Positions 7,741 through 16,617 of a stretch of 64,000 bases of DNA are shown here, one piece after another (position 1 is the first letter of the stretch; each line of letters starts with the position of its first letter). A model generated the notes under the pieces. The model was not told the DNA's origin. It made no database searches and saw only the letters and a list, made by a program, of their open reading frames with translations. The position numbers and the translations under genes are program-made. Origin of the DNA: Litoribrevibacter euphylliae (GTDB lineage Bacteria > Pseudomonadota > Gammaproteobacteria > Pseudomonadales > Litoribrevibacteraceae); assembly GCF_042646085.1 (NCBI RefSeq), contig NZ_JBHRSZ010000004.1, forward strand, positions 1,086,417 to 1,150,416, given 5' to 3'.

Positions 7741-9903
7741 CTATATTTTGTATTTTTTTTGTACAGCAGATGAATGGCAAATAAACCAGCATGAATGGAT
7801 GTTTTTGCGTCGCTCGAAATCTTTTGGAATTGTCTTCAGAGTGACATCTCTAATCGCGACATCCTGAAGCTCGTCTTCATTCAACTTAAAGCTACGTAAG
7901 TTATTGGAAAAAACAAGAATTCCTTCCGGGCTCAATAACTTCATCGCGTCCTGAATCAATGAAACATGATCTCTCTGGATATCAAGCACGCCTTCCATTT
8001 TCTTGGAGTTAGAAAAGCTTGGCGGGTCCATGAAAATAATGTCGAACTCACCAGAAGTGTTCTTCAACCATTCAACACAGTTATCTCGAATAAACTGATA
8101 GTGATTACCGTTTAAGTCATTCAACTGGAAGTTATCAGACGCCCAATTAAGATAGGTTGATGACATATCAACACTGGTTACCGACTTAGCACCACCCAGC
8201 GCCGCCTGAACTGACGCAACGCCGGTATAGCAAAACAGGTTCAAGACTCGCTTGCCTTCCGACTGCTTAGCAATCCATTTTCGAATAGGTCTGTGATCTA
8301 AAAACAAACCGGTATCCAAATAATCCGTTAGATTAACTTTCAGTGTGGCCTGATCTTCTGTGACTTCAAAATAGCCATCTTTAGAATCCATACGTTCGTA
8401 CTGATTCTTACCCGACTGTTTGGCACGTTGCTTTAACGCGATGCTGCTTCGCTCTACGTCAAAGACGTCTGAGACCGCATCCAGAATTTCAGCCAAACGT
8501 TGCTGTGACTTATGAATAGGCACGGTCTTTGGCGGCGCATACTCCTGAACATGAATCTGGCCTTCGTAATAATCAATTGCAGCAGAGTATTCAGGCAGAT
8601 CCGCATCGTAGACTCGATAACAAGAGACATTAGCTTGTTTTAGCCACGGTTTTAGGCGCTTCAAGTTTTTGCGAATTCTGTTGGCAAGCATTTCAGCGCC
8701 TTCAGACAGCTCTCCGTTTTCTTTAATCAGACCTTTGATGGCCTTCTCTCGCTCTAGTTTAAATAACAGCAATCGAGTGTCGATCGTTCCATTCTGCAGC
8801 TTATATTGTTTGAACGGAACCCAAGGTAGGCCTTTGGCCAATTCCCAATTACCGGCATAAATAGCCGCCTGATAACCTTCAAAATGAGCCAGGAAAGCGT
8901 GTCCTAATTCTCTATATAAAATGGCAACGTCGTGCTTTTCTTCCAAACGCTCACCGTAAGGTGGATTGGTCACAACTAAACCATGTTCACAAGCCACGGG
9001 GTCAACGTCCTGGAACGATCTTTCCGCAAACTGAATGTATTCACCTACGCCCGCACGCTGTGCATTTTCTTTGGCCTTCTTAACTACGCGAGCGTCTTGA
9101 TCCGATCCGAAATACATGCGTTCAAGTGTTTTAACACCGTCTGCACGTTGCTGGCGTGCTTCTTTAAGCATTGCTTGCCACAGCTTAGCATCGTGTTCCT
9201 TCCAGTATTCAAACGCAAAGCGTCTTCTGGTTAAGCCTGGAGCAACATTAGCTTTCATCATTGCGGCTTCAATCAGTAAAGTACCGCTACCGCACATAGG
9301 ATCAACCAATTGATCAAACTCAGCGTCAGGCTTGTGCCACCCAGCTCGCATAAGCACCGCTGCAGCGAGATTCTCTTTCATAGGAGCCAAGCCAGCAGCC
9401 GGACGATAGCCTCTTAAATGTAAGCTCTCACCTGAGATATTCAGAAAGACCTGAACACGCCCTTTTTTAAAGAAGGCGTGAACACGAATATCCGGATCTT
9501 CTTTATCAACAGAAGGTCTCTGACCACCGATTTGAGTGAATGCATCAACAATCGCATCTTTGACTCTTAAAGCACCGAATTGAGTATTGGTGATCGAGCG
9601 ATTGGTGCCCATAAAATCGATACGGAAGGTATTAGAAGCAGAAAAGTGATCCTGCCAACGAACACTCGTCGCCACTTTATATACATCATCACCGTTAACA
9701 GCATCCCCTTCGGCGATTTGCAACAAAACTCGGCTGGCCAATCGAGACCAAAGGCAAATAGTATATGCCTGCTCTAAACTCGCTTCGAGATGCACCGCTC
9801 GCGGAGACTCTTTGGCTGTAACACCAATGAGTGTCTGAAGCTCATCCAACAACAGACTTTCAACCCCAGGAGGGCAACTAACTACGAGCTTATACATGTG
9901 CAT
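7741..9903 (-). CDS. rlmL: Bifunctional 23S rRNA (m2G2445 / m7G2069) methyltransferase RlmKL
   Basis: 720 residues, the normal length of the fused enzyme. Order: N-terminal ferredoxin-like/THUMP region (starting YKLVVSCPPGVESLLLDEL), an RlmL-type methyltransferase domain with a FDQLVDPMCGSGTLLIEA SAM loop and catalytic NPPYGERL, then the RlmK domain with VLNLFCYTGVASVQAA and the catalytic-loop MDPPSFSNSKKM. It methylates G2445 and G2069 of 23S rRNA during 50S assembly in the cytoplasm. ATGs at 9903 and 9897 are both possible starts. It lies downstream of the Spy-like gene but 180 bp away, so probably has its own promoter. Confidence 0.97.
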   Translation of the reverse strand: MHMYKLVVSCPPGVESLLLDELQTLIGVTAKESPRAVHLEASLEQAYTICLWSRLASRVLLQIAEGDAVNGDDVYKVATSVRWQDHFSASNTFRIDFMGTNRSITNTQFGALRVKDAIVDAFTQIGGQRPSVDKEDPDIRVHAFFKKGRVQVFLNISGESLHLRGYRPAAGLAPMKENLAAAVLMRAGWHKPDAEFDQLVDPMCGSGTLLIEAAMMKANVAPGLTRRRFAFEYWKEHDAKLWQAMLKEARQQRADGVKTLERMYFGSDQDARVVKKAKENAQRAGVGEYIQFAERSFQDVDPVACEHGLVVTNPPYGERLEEKHDVAILYRELGHAFLAHFEGYQAAIYAGNWELAKGLPWVPFKQYKLQNGTIDTRLLLFKLEREKAIKGLIKENGELSEGAEMLANRIRKNLKRLKPWLKQANVSCYRVYDADLPEYSAAIDYYEGQIHVQEYAPPKTVPIHKSQQRLAEILDAVSDVFDVERSSIALKQRAKQSGKNQYERMDSKDGYFEVTEDQATLKVNLTDYLDTGLFLDHRPIRKWIAKQSEGKRVLNLFCYTGVASVQAALGGAKSVTSVDMSSTYLNWASDNFQLNDLNGNHYQFIRDNCVEWLKNTSGEFDIIFMDPPSFSNSKKMEGVLDIQRDHVSLIQDAMKLLSPEGILVFSNNLRSFKLNEDELQDVAIRDVTLKTIPKDFERRKNIHSCWFICHSSAVQKKYKI

Positions 9904-9992
9904 GCGGAGACCTTAAGATGAATCAGAATAGAAAGAATAGACGCCAGGGCCAGGAAAGCGCGAATGATACCTGAGCCGCTAAGAATTGAACA

Positions 9993-10018
9993 GTTGGTTC
10001 AGAAAGTCCTGAACCAAC
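9993..10018. promoter_or_regulatory. Perfect 10-bp inverted repeat upstream of rlmL
   Basis: GTTGGTTCAG, a six-base loop, then CTGAACCAAC. No T-run follows on either strand, so it is not a standard terminator. It lies between the Spy-like stop and the rlmL start and could be an operator, an mRNA hairpin in the rlmL leader or a Rho-dependent end structure. Confidence 0.5.
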
Positions 10019-10084
10019 GTGAAATAGATCTAATGCAAGAAGTGAAAACCATTGAACTAGGAGGAACGCTAAAGAGGCGTTAAG

Positions 10085-10501
10085 TTAATCAGCAAAGCGG
10101 AATTGTCTTTGCTCTGAACTGCCCTTACTTGACGAGTCTCTATTTCGTCTTGGGTCTTTATTCGAAGGACGACCGCTTTTGTTTTCTTCCAATAATTGAT
10201 CGTATTTTTCTAGCTGCTCTGCTGTAAGTACAGAAGACAACTTATCTCGTGATTCAGCTTGAGCTTTTTCAACAAAGGCGTGAATCTTTTCCATTTGGGC
10301 TCGCATCACCCGATGAAATTGATCTCGCTGATCATAAGTTAGGTTTAACTCGCTTTCCAGCTGATCAGGTCTCAGCGGGCCTTTTGGCCCTTCTTGATTT
10401 TGGCGACCCCCTTCTCTGCCATAGCCGGGCTGATTGGCTATGACCGACGTTGGTAAAATGAACCCGATTAAAACAAGTGGTAGAAGTTTTCGAAAGTTCA
10501 T
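10085..10501 (-). CDS. Spy/CpxP-like periplasmic chaperone
   Basis: 138 residues. A signal peptide (MNFRKLLPLVLIGFILPTSVIA) is followed by a polar, Gly/Arg/Gln-rich stretch and two LTxxQ motifs of the Spy/CpxP fold: LTYDQRDQF and LTAEQLEKY. Members are helical periplasmic chaperones or stress sensors. The C-terminus is an Arg/Ser-rich tail without known function. It sits 45 bp downstream of baeR on the same strand; in E. coli spy is a direct BaeR target, so context and family agree. Exact orthology to Spy rather than CpxP is not claimed. Confidence 0.85.
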   Translation of the reverse strand: MNFRKLLPLVLIGFILPTSVIANQPGYGREGGRQNQEGPKGPLRPDQLESELNLTYDQRDQFHRVMRAQMEKIHAFVEKAQAESRDKLSSVLTAEQLEKYDQLLEENKSGRPSNKDPRRNRDSSSKGSSEQRQFRFAD

Positions 10502-10546
10502 AAAAGAGACTCCATATCGTTAATGCTCAAGAAGTTAAAAAAACGC

Positions 10547-11269
10547 TTAATTTGCTGGCGGCTCATATTTATAGCCAGCCCCATACACCGACTGAATCAA
10601 GTGGTCGCCATCGTAAGCAGAAGACAGTTTCTTTCTTAATTTTTTGACATGACTATCAATAGTTCTATCACTTACTACACGATGGTCGTTATAAATGGTG
10701 TCCATCAATTGCTGACGACTGTAGATTCGACCAGGTTCCTGATACATCACATGAAACATTTGAAACTCAAGTGTGGTTAGATCTAGCGTTTGTCCGTCAA
10801 TAGACACCAGCATCTTACTTTCGTCCACCATAATCATGTCCTTCGCTGTAGGTACTTGCGGAACATTGATCATATCAAGACGTCGGAACAAGGCTTTTGC
10901 ACGAGCCACAATCTCTTTAGGGCTAAACGGCTTACACACATAATCATCCGCCCCAATTTCAAGCCCAAGTAAACGATCCACCTCTTCTACTTTTGCCGTG
11001 ACCATAATAATGGGCACATCAGAGAAGGTTCGGGTTTGCCTAGCGATCTCAATGCCATCCATACCCGGCAACATCAAGTCTAATAAGATCAAATCAGGTG
11101 TACGCTGTTTAATTGCGTCGAAGGCCAGCGCTCCATCATAAAAGGACTGAGCCTGATAGCCTGCGGCCATTAAATAATCTTCTAAAAGGCGAGCCAACTT
11201 CACCTCGTCTTCAACAATGTAAATTAGTTTCTTTTGACCTGACATCTTCTTTCCACTGTTCATACTCAA
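10547..11269 (-). CDS. baeR: OmpR-family response regulator BaeR
   Basis: 240 residues: receiver domain with acidic pair EDE (20-22), phospho-acceptor Asp64 in LILLDLMLPGMDG, the KPFSP lysine loop, and a C-terminal winged helix with DRTIDSHVKKLRKKL and YGAGYKYEPP. The stretch IIMVTAKVEEVDRLLGLEIGADDYVCKPFSP is close to E. coli BaeR. As a DNA-binding regulator phosphorylated by BaeS it controls envelope stress and drug-efflux genes. It lies 13 bp after baeS and 45 bp before the Spy-like gene, in one probable operon. Confidence 0.92.
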   Translation of the reverse strand: MSMNSGKKMSGQKKLIYIVEDEVKLARLLEDYLMAAGYQAQSFYDGALAFDAIKQRTPDLILLDLMLPGMDGIEIARQTRTFSDVPIIMVTAKVEEVDRLLGLEIGADDYVCKPFSPKEIVARAKALFRRLDMINVPQVPTAKDMIMVDESKMLVSIDGQTLDLTTLEFQMFHVMYQEPGRIYSRQQLMDTIYNDHRVVSDRTIDSHVKKLRKKLSSAYDGDHLIQSVYGAGYKYEPPAN

Positions 11270-11282
11270 ATAGAGAATAAAC

Positions 11283-12758
11283 TTAATTTTTGAAAGCTAT
11301 GGAAACTTTCAATCCGCCTAAATTCGAATGACTACAACAAATAGTGGCATCATGAGCTTCTGCAATATTCTTGCAGATCGCCATGCCTAATCCAGACCCG
11401 CCAGTACTTCGGCTTCGACTTTTATCAACCCGGTAGAGTCGATCAAATAAAAGCGATAACGACTCAGTTGGTACGCCCGGAGCCCCGTCTTCAATCATAA
11501 ATGTTTGAACATTACTTTGACTGTTCAACGAAACAACCACATCTGAAGGAGCATCAGTATACTTCAAACTGTTGGAGAGTAAGTTGTTAATTAACTGCTT
11601 TATGCGAGCTCGGTCACCATGTATAACTCTGGGCTTCCCTCGTAAATTGTATTTGAGGGATAAGCCTGCTTTCTTAAACAAAGGTTCCATGGCCACGACG
11701 GTTTGACGAATTACTGAGTTCAAATCAACCGATTCCATTTGATAATCCAGCGCACCGGCATCCGATAAAGTAAGTAGCCGCAAGTCAGAAATCATCTTCT
11801 CAAGCATTTCGACTTCTTCTTTGAGGCTGTCTACCGAGTTCATATTCAGAGGTCTTACACCATCGGTAATGGCTTCAATTTCACCTTTCAACACAGCCAC
11901 CGGCGTTCTTAGCTCATGCGCGATATCCGAACTCCAGTTAAGACGAGATTCTTCATTTTTTTCAAGGACTTTTGATAGATAGTTAAAGTCCTTTACAAGC
12001 TGACCAATTTCATCCTTAAGCTTGGACTCAGACTCACTAAGCTCGACATTAATGCCGTATTTTCCAGCTGAGAGTTTTCGTGCGCCATTAGCAACTAACA
12101 TGACCGGGTGAGATATTCGGTTGGCCAACCACCAAGCAATGAACAAACAGCTGACCAAGGCAATCGCAGAGATAACTAAATACCCAACCACTTGATGTTG
12201 AATAAACTCTTTTTCTTGTTTTGCGAACAAAGACTTTGAAGGTTTATAGGCTACATAGGCCGTGAGTTTATCCTCTTTGTAGATAGGAAAATATGAAACG
12301 CCCTCTCCAGACCATATATCACCAAACACCGGGCGTTTATCCAGATCTACCAACGCAATGAGTTTCGATAGACTTGCAGGCGGTGGAGGAACTCGGGAAG
12401 GGATATTCCTCCGAGAAGATTCGTAGGCACGCAACCTTTGTTCCTGACGGAGTATCTCATTCCTTTCTTCCTCATCACCAACGGATAACAATGAATCCTT
12501 AATGGCTTCGTTCCAATCGCGAGGAGTGATTCGCCGTAGAACAATTTCCTGACGGGAAACTCGGACTGTCATCAATTCGGCGACCTTCTCTACTGCGGTC
12601 ACTTCTTTTTCTTTAACGTATTGAAGCAGGCCTTGATAAAAAGAGTACACATTGAACGCTAAAAACACGGTGATAAGAATCACTGAGAATCCAGTAAAGA
12701 CGACTAACAAGCGCGTTCTTAGGGTTTTAAAGTGGTACATCGAATGAAGTCTAGCCAT
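11283..12758 (-). CDS. baeS: Sensor histidine kinase BaeS
   Basis: 491 residues. TM1 at about 14-36, a periplasmic sensor of about 150 residues with a Pro-rich PSRVPPPP segment, TM2 (YLVISAIALVSCLFIAWWLA), HAMP, then HisKA with the phospho-acceptor in DIAHELRTPVAVLKGEIE. The HATPase part has an N box (INNLLSNSLKYT), a BaeS-typical DGAPGVP G1 box and GGSGLGMAI. It senses envelope damage at the inner membrane and phosphorylates BaeR, 13 bp downstream. The periplasmic domain is divergent from E. coli, so the ligand may differ. Confidence 0.9.
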   Translation of the reverse strand: MARLHSMYHFKTLRTRLLVVFTGFSVILITVFLAFNVYSFYQGLLQYVKEKEVTAVEKVAELMTVRVSRQEIVLRRITPRDWNEAIKDSLLSVGDEEERNEILRQEQRLRAYESSRRNIPSRVPPPPASLSKLIALVDLDKRPVFGDIWSGEGVSYFPIYKEDKLTAYVAYKPSKSLFAKQEKEFIQHQVVGYLVISAIALVSCLFIAWWLANRISHPVMLVANGARKLSAGKYGINVELSESESKLKDEIGQLVKDFNYLSKVLEKNEESRLNWSSDIAHELRTPVAVLKGEIEAITDGVRPLNMNSVDSLKEEVEMLEKMISDLRLLTLSDAGALDYQMESVDLNSVIRQTVVAMEPLFKKAGLSLKYNLRGKPRVIHGDRARIKQLINNLLSNSLKYTDAPSDVVVSLNSQSNVQTFMIEDGAPGVPTESLSLLFDRLYRVDKSRSRSTGGSGLGMAICKNIAEAHDATICCSHSNLGGLKVSIAFKN

Positions 12759-12899
12759 GAGATTTATTTAAAACTTATCACAAAAGCTCACGTTTCCTAG
12801 AAAACTAATATGAACTTCCTCAATCCTTTCACGCTGAGCGCACAATGTGTAAGAAATAAGGAAGCCCTGTTTGACGCATAGTTGGATCAGCAACGCTGA

Positions 12900-13676
12900 T
12901 TATTTAGTCGCGTATTCCCGATTCAGATACGAAAGAATCTTTTTGGAATGAAACAACTCTGTCTGAGTATTGGGATCGATTAGGAAAGGCACCATCACTT
13001 CATTGTATTTACTCAAAAACGCTTCACGTTTTGAACCTTTTACTGGTTTATAGGGGCCAGTATGAAGTCGCATCCCAGCCGGGCCAATATCTGCGCGCTG
13101 CTGCTTACCTAAGTTGATCAATTTATAAGGTAATTCCAACTCACAAAGTTTTTCACGAACAGGCCTTGAAAACGGGCTGGATTCAAAACTGTATAAGGTC
13201 AAAGGCTGTTCCGGCTCTTTAGATGGCTTAGCTTTCTTGCCTTTATTTAAACGCAAGGTTTCAATTGAAACCTCAACCAAAGGCTCAAAAATACCATTAA
13301 ACGTCTGAGACGTGTATTTAGCAGGTACGTCCTTTTGACCGTATTCAGAAAATAAATATTCCAGAATGGCTTCCTTACCAATTAACTTTTTGCCTGTGTT
13401 CTTATCAAAGATGAAGGGTAATTGGGTTGAACCAGAAAGCTCTTCCAACATGCCTTTAAATCGCGTGCCTTCTTCTGGGCACGGGTAAATCATCACATCA
13501 AGGTTTAACTCGGTGACTCCTTGACGAACCGTTCTGCACTCAGAACACAACTCACGGTCAAAAAGTAGTATCTCTTGTTCAGGTAATTCTGTTTTACGAG
13601 ATCCAGACGTGCCTTTCCAACCTGTTAATGTGGAAACCAAAGTCGATGTATAAATATTCGCAATGTGTTCTAACAT
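12900..13676 (-). CDS. Tandem glutathione-S-transferase N-terminal (thioredoxin-fold) protein
   Basis: 258 residues containing two thioredoxin-fold units. The first (about 35-115) has ILLFDRELCSECRTVRQG, with a CxxC (C-S-E-C) redox motif, and QLPFIFDKNTGKKLIG. The second (about 158-255) has TLYSFESSPFSRPVREKLCELEL, the GST-N pattern with serines instead of CxxC, and VPFLIDPNTQTELF. The two halves look like an ancient duplication with one half having lost its cysteines. Cytoplasmic thiol/glutathione chemistry is likely; the substrate is unknown. It ends 141 bp upstream of baeS and 19 bp downstream of the channel gene. Confidence 0.8.
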   Translation of the reverse strand: MLEHIANIYTSTLVSTLTGWKGTSGSRKTELPEQEILLFDRELCSECRTVRQGVTELNLDVMIYPCPEEGTRFKGMLEELSGSTQLPFIFDKNTGKKLIGKEAILEYLFSEYGQKDVPAKYTSQTFNGIFEPLVEVSIETLRLNKGKKAKPSKEPEQPLTLYSFESSPFSRPVREKLCELELPYKLINLGKQQRADIGPAGMRLHTGPYKPVKGSKREAFLSKYNEVMVPFLIDPNTQTELFHSKKILSYLNREYATK

Positions 13677-13695
13677 AAAGCCCTAAGCCCCTATC

Positions 13696-14508
13696 CTAAA
13701 GTTTAGCGCCACAATCATAACAGTATCGAGCGCCGACCCTATGGTCTCGCAAGCCACATCCTGCGCATTTGACCTCTAATGCCGTCTCACCTCTTAACGT
13801 ATTGGCCAATTCCGCAGTAAAGATGCCGGTAGGCACGGCTATAATACTGTAACCCATAATCATCACTACCGATGCAATGGCCTGCCCAACCGCGGTATGA
13901 GGTGAAATATCGCCATACCCCACTGTGGTTAAGGTTACGATGGCCCAGTAAATGCTTTTAGGAATACTTGAGAAGCCATTTTCAGGCCCCTCGATAACAT
14001 ACATTACAGAGCCAAAAATAGTGGCCAAGGTCACCACAAAGAAGAGGAAAACAGTGATCTTTTGTCGACTGGCATTTAACGCGGATAGTAAAAAGTTGGC
14101 CTGATGAATATAGGTTGAAAGCCTAAGCACCCGGAAGATTCTAAGTACTCGAAGAATACGAATCACCAGGAATTCATTAGTGCCAGGAATCATAAGCGCT
14201 AAATAGGTCGGAACAATTGAAAGTAAATCAACAAGGCCATAAAAGCTGAAAATGTACTTAAATGGTCTAGGGTTTACCCAGATTCGGGTAACATATTCAA
14301 CGGTGAATAGAACAGTAAAGAACCACTCTACTCCAGATAACCAATAGCCGTGTCTGAGATTGATGCGTTCTATACTGTCGAGCATCACTGCTCCGACACT
14401 GAGGAGAATTGATAAAATCAACAAGACATCAAAGGCTTTACCTGCCTTGCTATCCGTTTTATAAATAATATCAAAGACTTGATCTCGCCAATCATTGAAT
14501 CGAGTCAT
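13696..14508 (-). CDS. Kv-type voltage-gated potassium channel with C-terminal zinc ribbon
   Basis: 270 residues with six membrane segments. S4 carries regularly spaced arginines, R117-R129 (VIRILRVLRIFRVLRL). The pore helix is followed by the K+ selectivity filter TTVGYGD (194-200). The last 25 residues form a small zinc ribbon with two Cys pairs (C248/C251 and C263/C266). Bacterial Kv channels act as homotetramers in the inner membrane and set membrane potential. The ribbon replaces the large C-terminal assembly domain of many relatives. Divergent from the PhnA-like gene; 19 bp upstream of the tandem GST-fold gene, which may be cotranscribed. Confidence 0.93.
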   Translation of the reverse strand: MTRFNDWRDQVFDIIYKTDSKAGKAFDVLLILSILLSVGAVMLDSIERINLRHGYWLSGVEWFFTVLFTVEYVTRIWVNPRPFKYIFSFYGLVDLLSIVPTYLALMIPGTNEFLVIRILRVLRIFRVLRLSTYIHQANFLLSALNASRQKITVFLFFVVTLATIFGSVMYVIEGPENGFSSIPKSIYWAIVTLTTVGYGDISPHTAVGQAIASVVMIMGYSIIAVPTGIFTAELANTLRGETALEVKCAGCGLRDHRVGARYCYDCGAKL

Positions 14509-14561
14509 TGAAATCAGAATCCTTTTTGTTAGCCTTAGTGGAAATTTTTAGAGGGACTATC

Positions 14562-14978
14562 ATGTCGAAAGGTTTAGAGAAGCACAAGCACCGAAGTGAG
14601 AGTCTGTCCTATTTTGGGAAAGACTTGGTTCGCCGTTCAGGATCTCACTGTGAGCTATGTGACGCTAGCGGGACTAGACTGACTGTTTTTGAGGTGCCAC
14701 CTGTACCCAAAGAAGCCGAACTTTTTCATTGCATATTTATTTGCGATACCTGCCGAGGGCAAATTGAGAAGCCTAAAACACTCAATGCGGATCACTGGCG
14801 ATGTTTAAATACTTCTGCGTGGAGCCCTGAACCCGCCATTCAGGTCATGTCGGTGTTACTCATTGATCAACTGATTGCAAACGTCAAAGACAACGAATGG
14901 CTACAAGACCTGAAAGAGCAACTCTATTTGACTGAAGAAATTCAAGAATGGATCGATAGCGCTCAGTCGCAGAAATAG
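14562..14978 (+). CDS. PhnA-like zinc-ribbon protein (N-terminal PhnA domain)
   Basis: 138 residues from ATG 14562, which follows a GAGGG ribosome site at 14551-14555; an upstream in-frame ATG at 14508 would overlap the divergent channel start and is less likely. Two CxxC pairs (SHCELCDASG and FICDTCRG) match the zinc ribbon of PhnA/YjdM-type proteins. The C-terminal half (VMSVLLIDQLIANVKDNEWL) is helical. Despite the name, the family's molecular role is not settled. Cytoplasmic and probably monocistronic. Confidence 0.75.
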   Translation: MSKGLEKHKHRSESLSYFGKDLVRRSGSHCELCDASGTRLTVFEVPPVPKEAELFHCIFICDTCRGQIEKPKTLNADHWRCLNTSAWSPEPAIQVMSVLLIDQLIANVKDNEWLQDLKEQLYLTEEIQEWIDSAQSQK

Positions 14979-14995
14979 CAGCTCAAACGAATCAT

Positions 14996-15367
14996 TCATT
15001 CGTTCACAAAGAGATCAATAAACGGGTAAAAGGTTAATCCCAAAACAAATACGACAGCAACAATTGCCAGAAGGAACTTAACGGGCTTCCTCCAGAAGTT
15101 AGCCCACAGCGAAGATGCAATACTCTGGTTCATCAATTGCTGATGATCCTGAGCAAAGCGCTCTTCACGTTTAGCCTGATAATTGTCGAGTAACTCAGCC
15201 GCTTCAGTATATTGACTATTATCAGGCAACCATATTCCCGGCATAGACACGCCCCATCTGCCCGCAGTTGTTTCATAGAAGTCAATATTATGCTGATCCA
15301 ACAGTGATCTTACGTCATCGGCCTCTTCATCTGAGACACCGTTTAATTTAAAGAGCAGTACAGGCAT
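14996..15367 (-). CDS. DUF6164-family small membrane-anchored protein
   Basis: 123 residues. An ATG at 15367 starts MPVLLFKLNGVSDEEADDVR, a ferredoxin-like N-terminal domain. One C-terminal membrane helix follows (FLLAIVAVVFVLGLTFYPFI). Function unknown. The start lies 20 bp inside the end of the DsbA-like gene, so the two are coupled; a longer in-frame start at 15418 would overlap more and lacks support. Confidence 0.75.
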   Translation of the reverse strand: MPVLLFKLNGVSDEEADDVRSLLDQHNIDFYETTAGRWGVSMPGIWLPDNSQYTEAAELLDNYQAKREERFAQDHQQLMNQSIASSLWANFWRKPVKFLLAIVAVVFVLGLTFYPFIDLFVNE

Positions 15368-16037
15368 GAATGTGATCCAACATGGTTTGAGCGTTTTTGT
15401 AATCGAGCGGAACGGCATAATACTTTGATTCTGTCTGAAAAACCAAAGATGGAAAGCCGCTACTCGTTAATGACCGTCCAAATTCAATTTCTTCAAGCAA
15501 CACCCTATGCGTTGAGTGATCTCGAAGAATAGATAAATACTCAGAAATGCAATCAGACGGCAGACCCAATGAAAGAGCTAATTCATCAAAGATCAGCATC
15601 AGAACAGAATTATCAGACGGGTTCATTGCTCTTAAATAGTAAGCTTTTTGAATCGCTTCAATCATCAACTCTTCAAGTGATGCGTTATTCAGGAATGATT
15701 CAGATAAACCATGTTTTTGATCCAAGGTTCGTGCTGCTAAAACGGCTCGACAGGCGGGATATGTGGAGCGACGAGGTTCATTATTCAGCCAAAAATCAAA
15801 ATTGAATTTTGTTCCTAGAAGTTCATTAATCCGATACCAATGCCTCTGAATTTGGTGTTGCATATCTATCGGCATAGGCTGATCAGAATCTGGCGCTAAA
15901 CCACCTAATACATTCACGACTTTAATCCCTTGGTCTTTCACCTGCTCTTTCAAACGCGTCCAAGTAGGCATAAACCCCCAACACCAAGAGCACATTGGAT
16001 CGTGTATATAAAATAAACGTTCTTTAGTTGGATGCAT
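15348..16037 (-). CDS. DsbA-family dithiol-disulfide isomerase-like protein
   Basis: 229 residues from ATG 16037; a TTG three codons earlier is an alternative. The FYIHDPMCSWCWGFMP segment gives the CxxC motif (C-S-W-C) and its surrounding aromatic residues, as in FrnE-like cytoplasmic DsbA relatives. There is no signal peptide. The cis-proline region SGFPSLVF is near the C-terminus. Probably a cytoplasmic thiol oxidoreductase. It overlaps the following DUF6164 gene by 20 bp. Confidence 0.85.
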   Translation of the reverse strand: MHPTKERLFYIHDPMCSWCWGFMPTWTRLKEQVKDQGIKVVNVLGGLAPDSDQPMPIDMQHQIQRHWYRINELLGTKFNFDFWLNNEPRRSTYPACRAVLAARTLDQKHGLSESFLNNASLEELMIEAIQKAYYLRAMNPSDNSVLMLIFDELALSLGLPSDCISEYLSILRDHSTHRVLLEEIEFGRSLTSSGFPSLVFQTESKYYAVPLDYKNAQTMLDHIHACTAL

Positions 16038-16080
16038 AAACTTCAATGATCTTCATTCAGTAGAGGCGTTCATTTAACCA

Positions 16081-16116
16081 AAAAAAGAGCGCCTAACCCA
16101 AGGGTTGGCGCTCTTT
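16081..16116 (-). terminator. Strong terminator after the phasin-like gene
   Basis: AAAGAGCGCC, one unpaired t, AACCC, AA, GGGTT, GGCGCTCTTT: a near-perfect long stem with an A-tract on the left, giving a U-run on the minus strand. It isolates the phasin-like gene from the DsbA-like gene. Confidence 0.85.
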
Positions 16117-16173
16117 AGTGCTTACTGTGCTAAAAAGTACGAAAAAACAGGGAGAATGTCTTACCGTATAAAA

Positions 16174-16617
16174 TTAAGCTTCGGCTTTTTTACGAGTACG
16201 ACGAGCTGCTGGTTTCTTTGCTGCCGGCTTCTTAACTTCCGCTTCTTCTTTCTCTTCAGACGCTACTGCTTCTTTAACTTCGTCAGCAATTTCTTTAACG
16301 TCTTCTGCTGCTTCTTCAACCGCTTCTTTTACTTCTTCAACAACGTCATCAACGTCTTTCTGAAGTTTAGCAAGAAGCTTGTTAATGAATTCGCTCGCGC
16401 TTTTGTTTAGATCACGGACGTTCTCAAATGCAGTCGCTACTTTTTCGTTGTGCTTAACACGAACATCGTCAGTTGTAATCGATTTGGCTTTTTCTTCGAT
16501 GCTGCCAACATAGTCGAATGTTTTACCAGAAATGCTTGAGTAATACTCTTCGATCTTGTTGATGCTTTGCTCGATTGAAGTTTCAACTTTAGTTTGGATG
16601 TCTTTTAGTTTAGTCAT
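16174..16617 (-). CDS. Phasin-like protein with histone-like Lys/Ala C-terminus
   Basis: 147 residues from ATG 16617, with an AAGGTGG ribosome site eight bases upstream; a GTG at 16629 would give four more residues. The first 90 residues form amphipathic helices (KVETSIEQSINKIEEYY, SASEFINKLLAKLQKDVDD) like phasins on PHA granules. The next 35 are alternating acidic/basic coiled coil, and the tail AAKKPAARRTRKKAEA resembles the nucleic-acid-binding tail of PhaF. No PHA synthase is in the window. A role as granule or nucleoid linker is inferred. It has a strong terminator on its 3' side. Confidence 0.7.
   Translation of the reverse strand: MTKLKDIQTKVETSIEQSINKIEEYYSSISGKTFDYVGSIEEKAKSITTDDVRVKHNEKVATAFENVRDLNKSASEFINKLLAKLQKDVDDVVEEVKEAVEEAAEDVKEIADEVKEAVASEEKEEAEVKKPAAKKPAARRTRKKAEA

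Noticed and set aside
9964..10083. 39-codon plus-strand ORF (starting MIPEPLRIEQLVQKV) with an AGGA ahead
   Set aside because: Uses several rare codons, lies inside the rlmL/spy spacer with the 10-bp hairpin, and no homologue is recognised; too weak to call.
14508..14561. Longer start for the PhnA-like gene
   Set aside because: It would overlap the divergent channel start and lacks a ribosome site; ATG 14562 has GAGGG.
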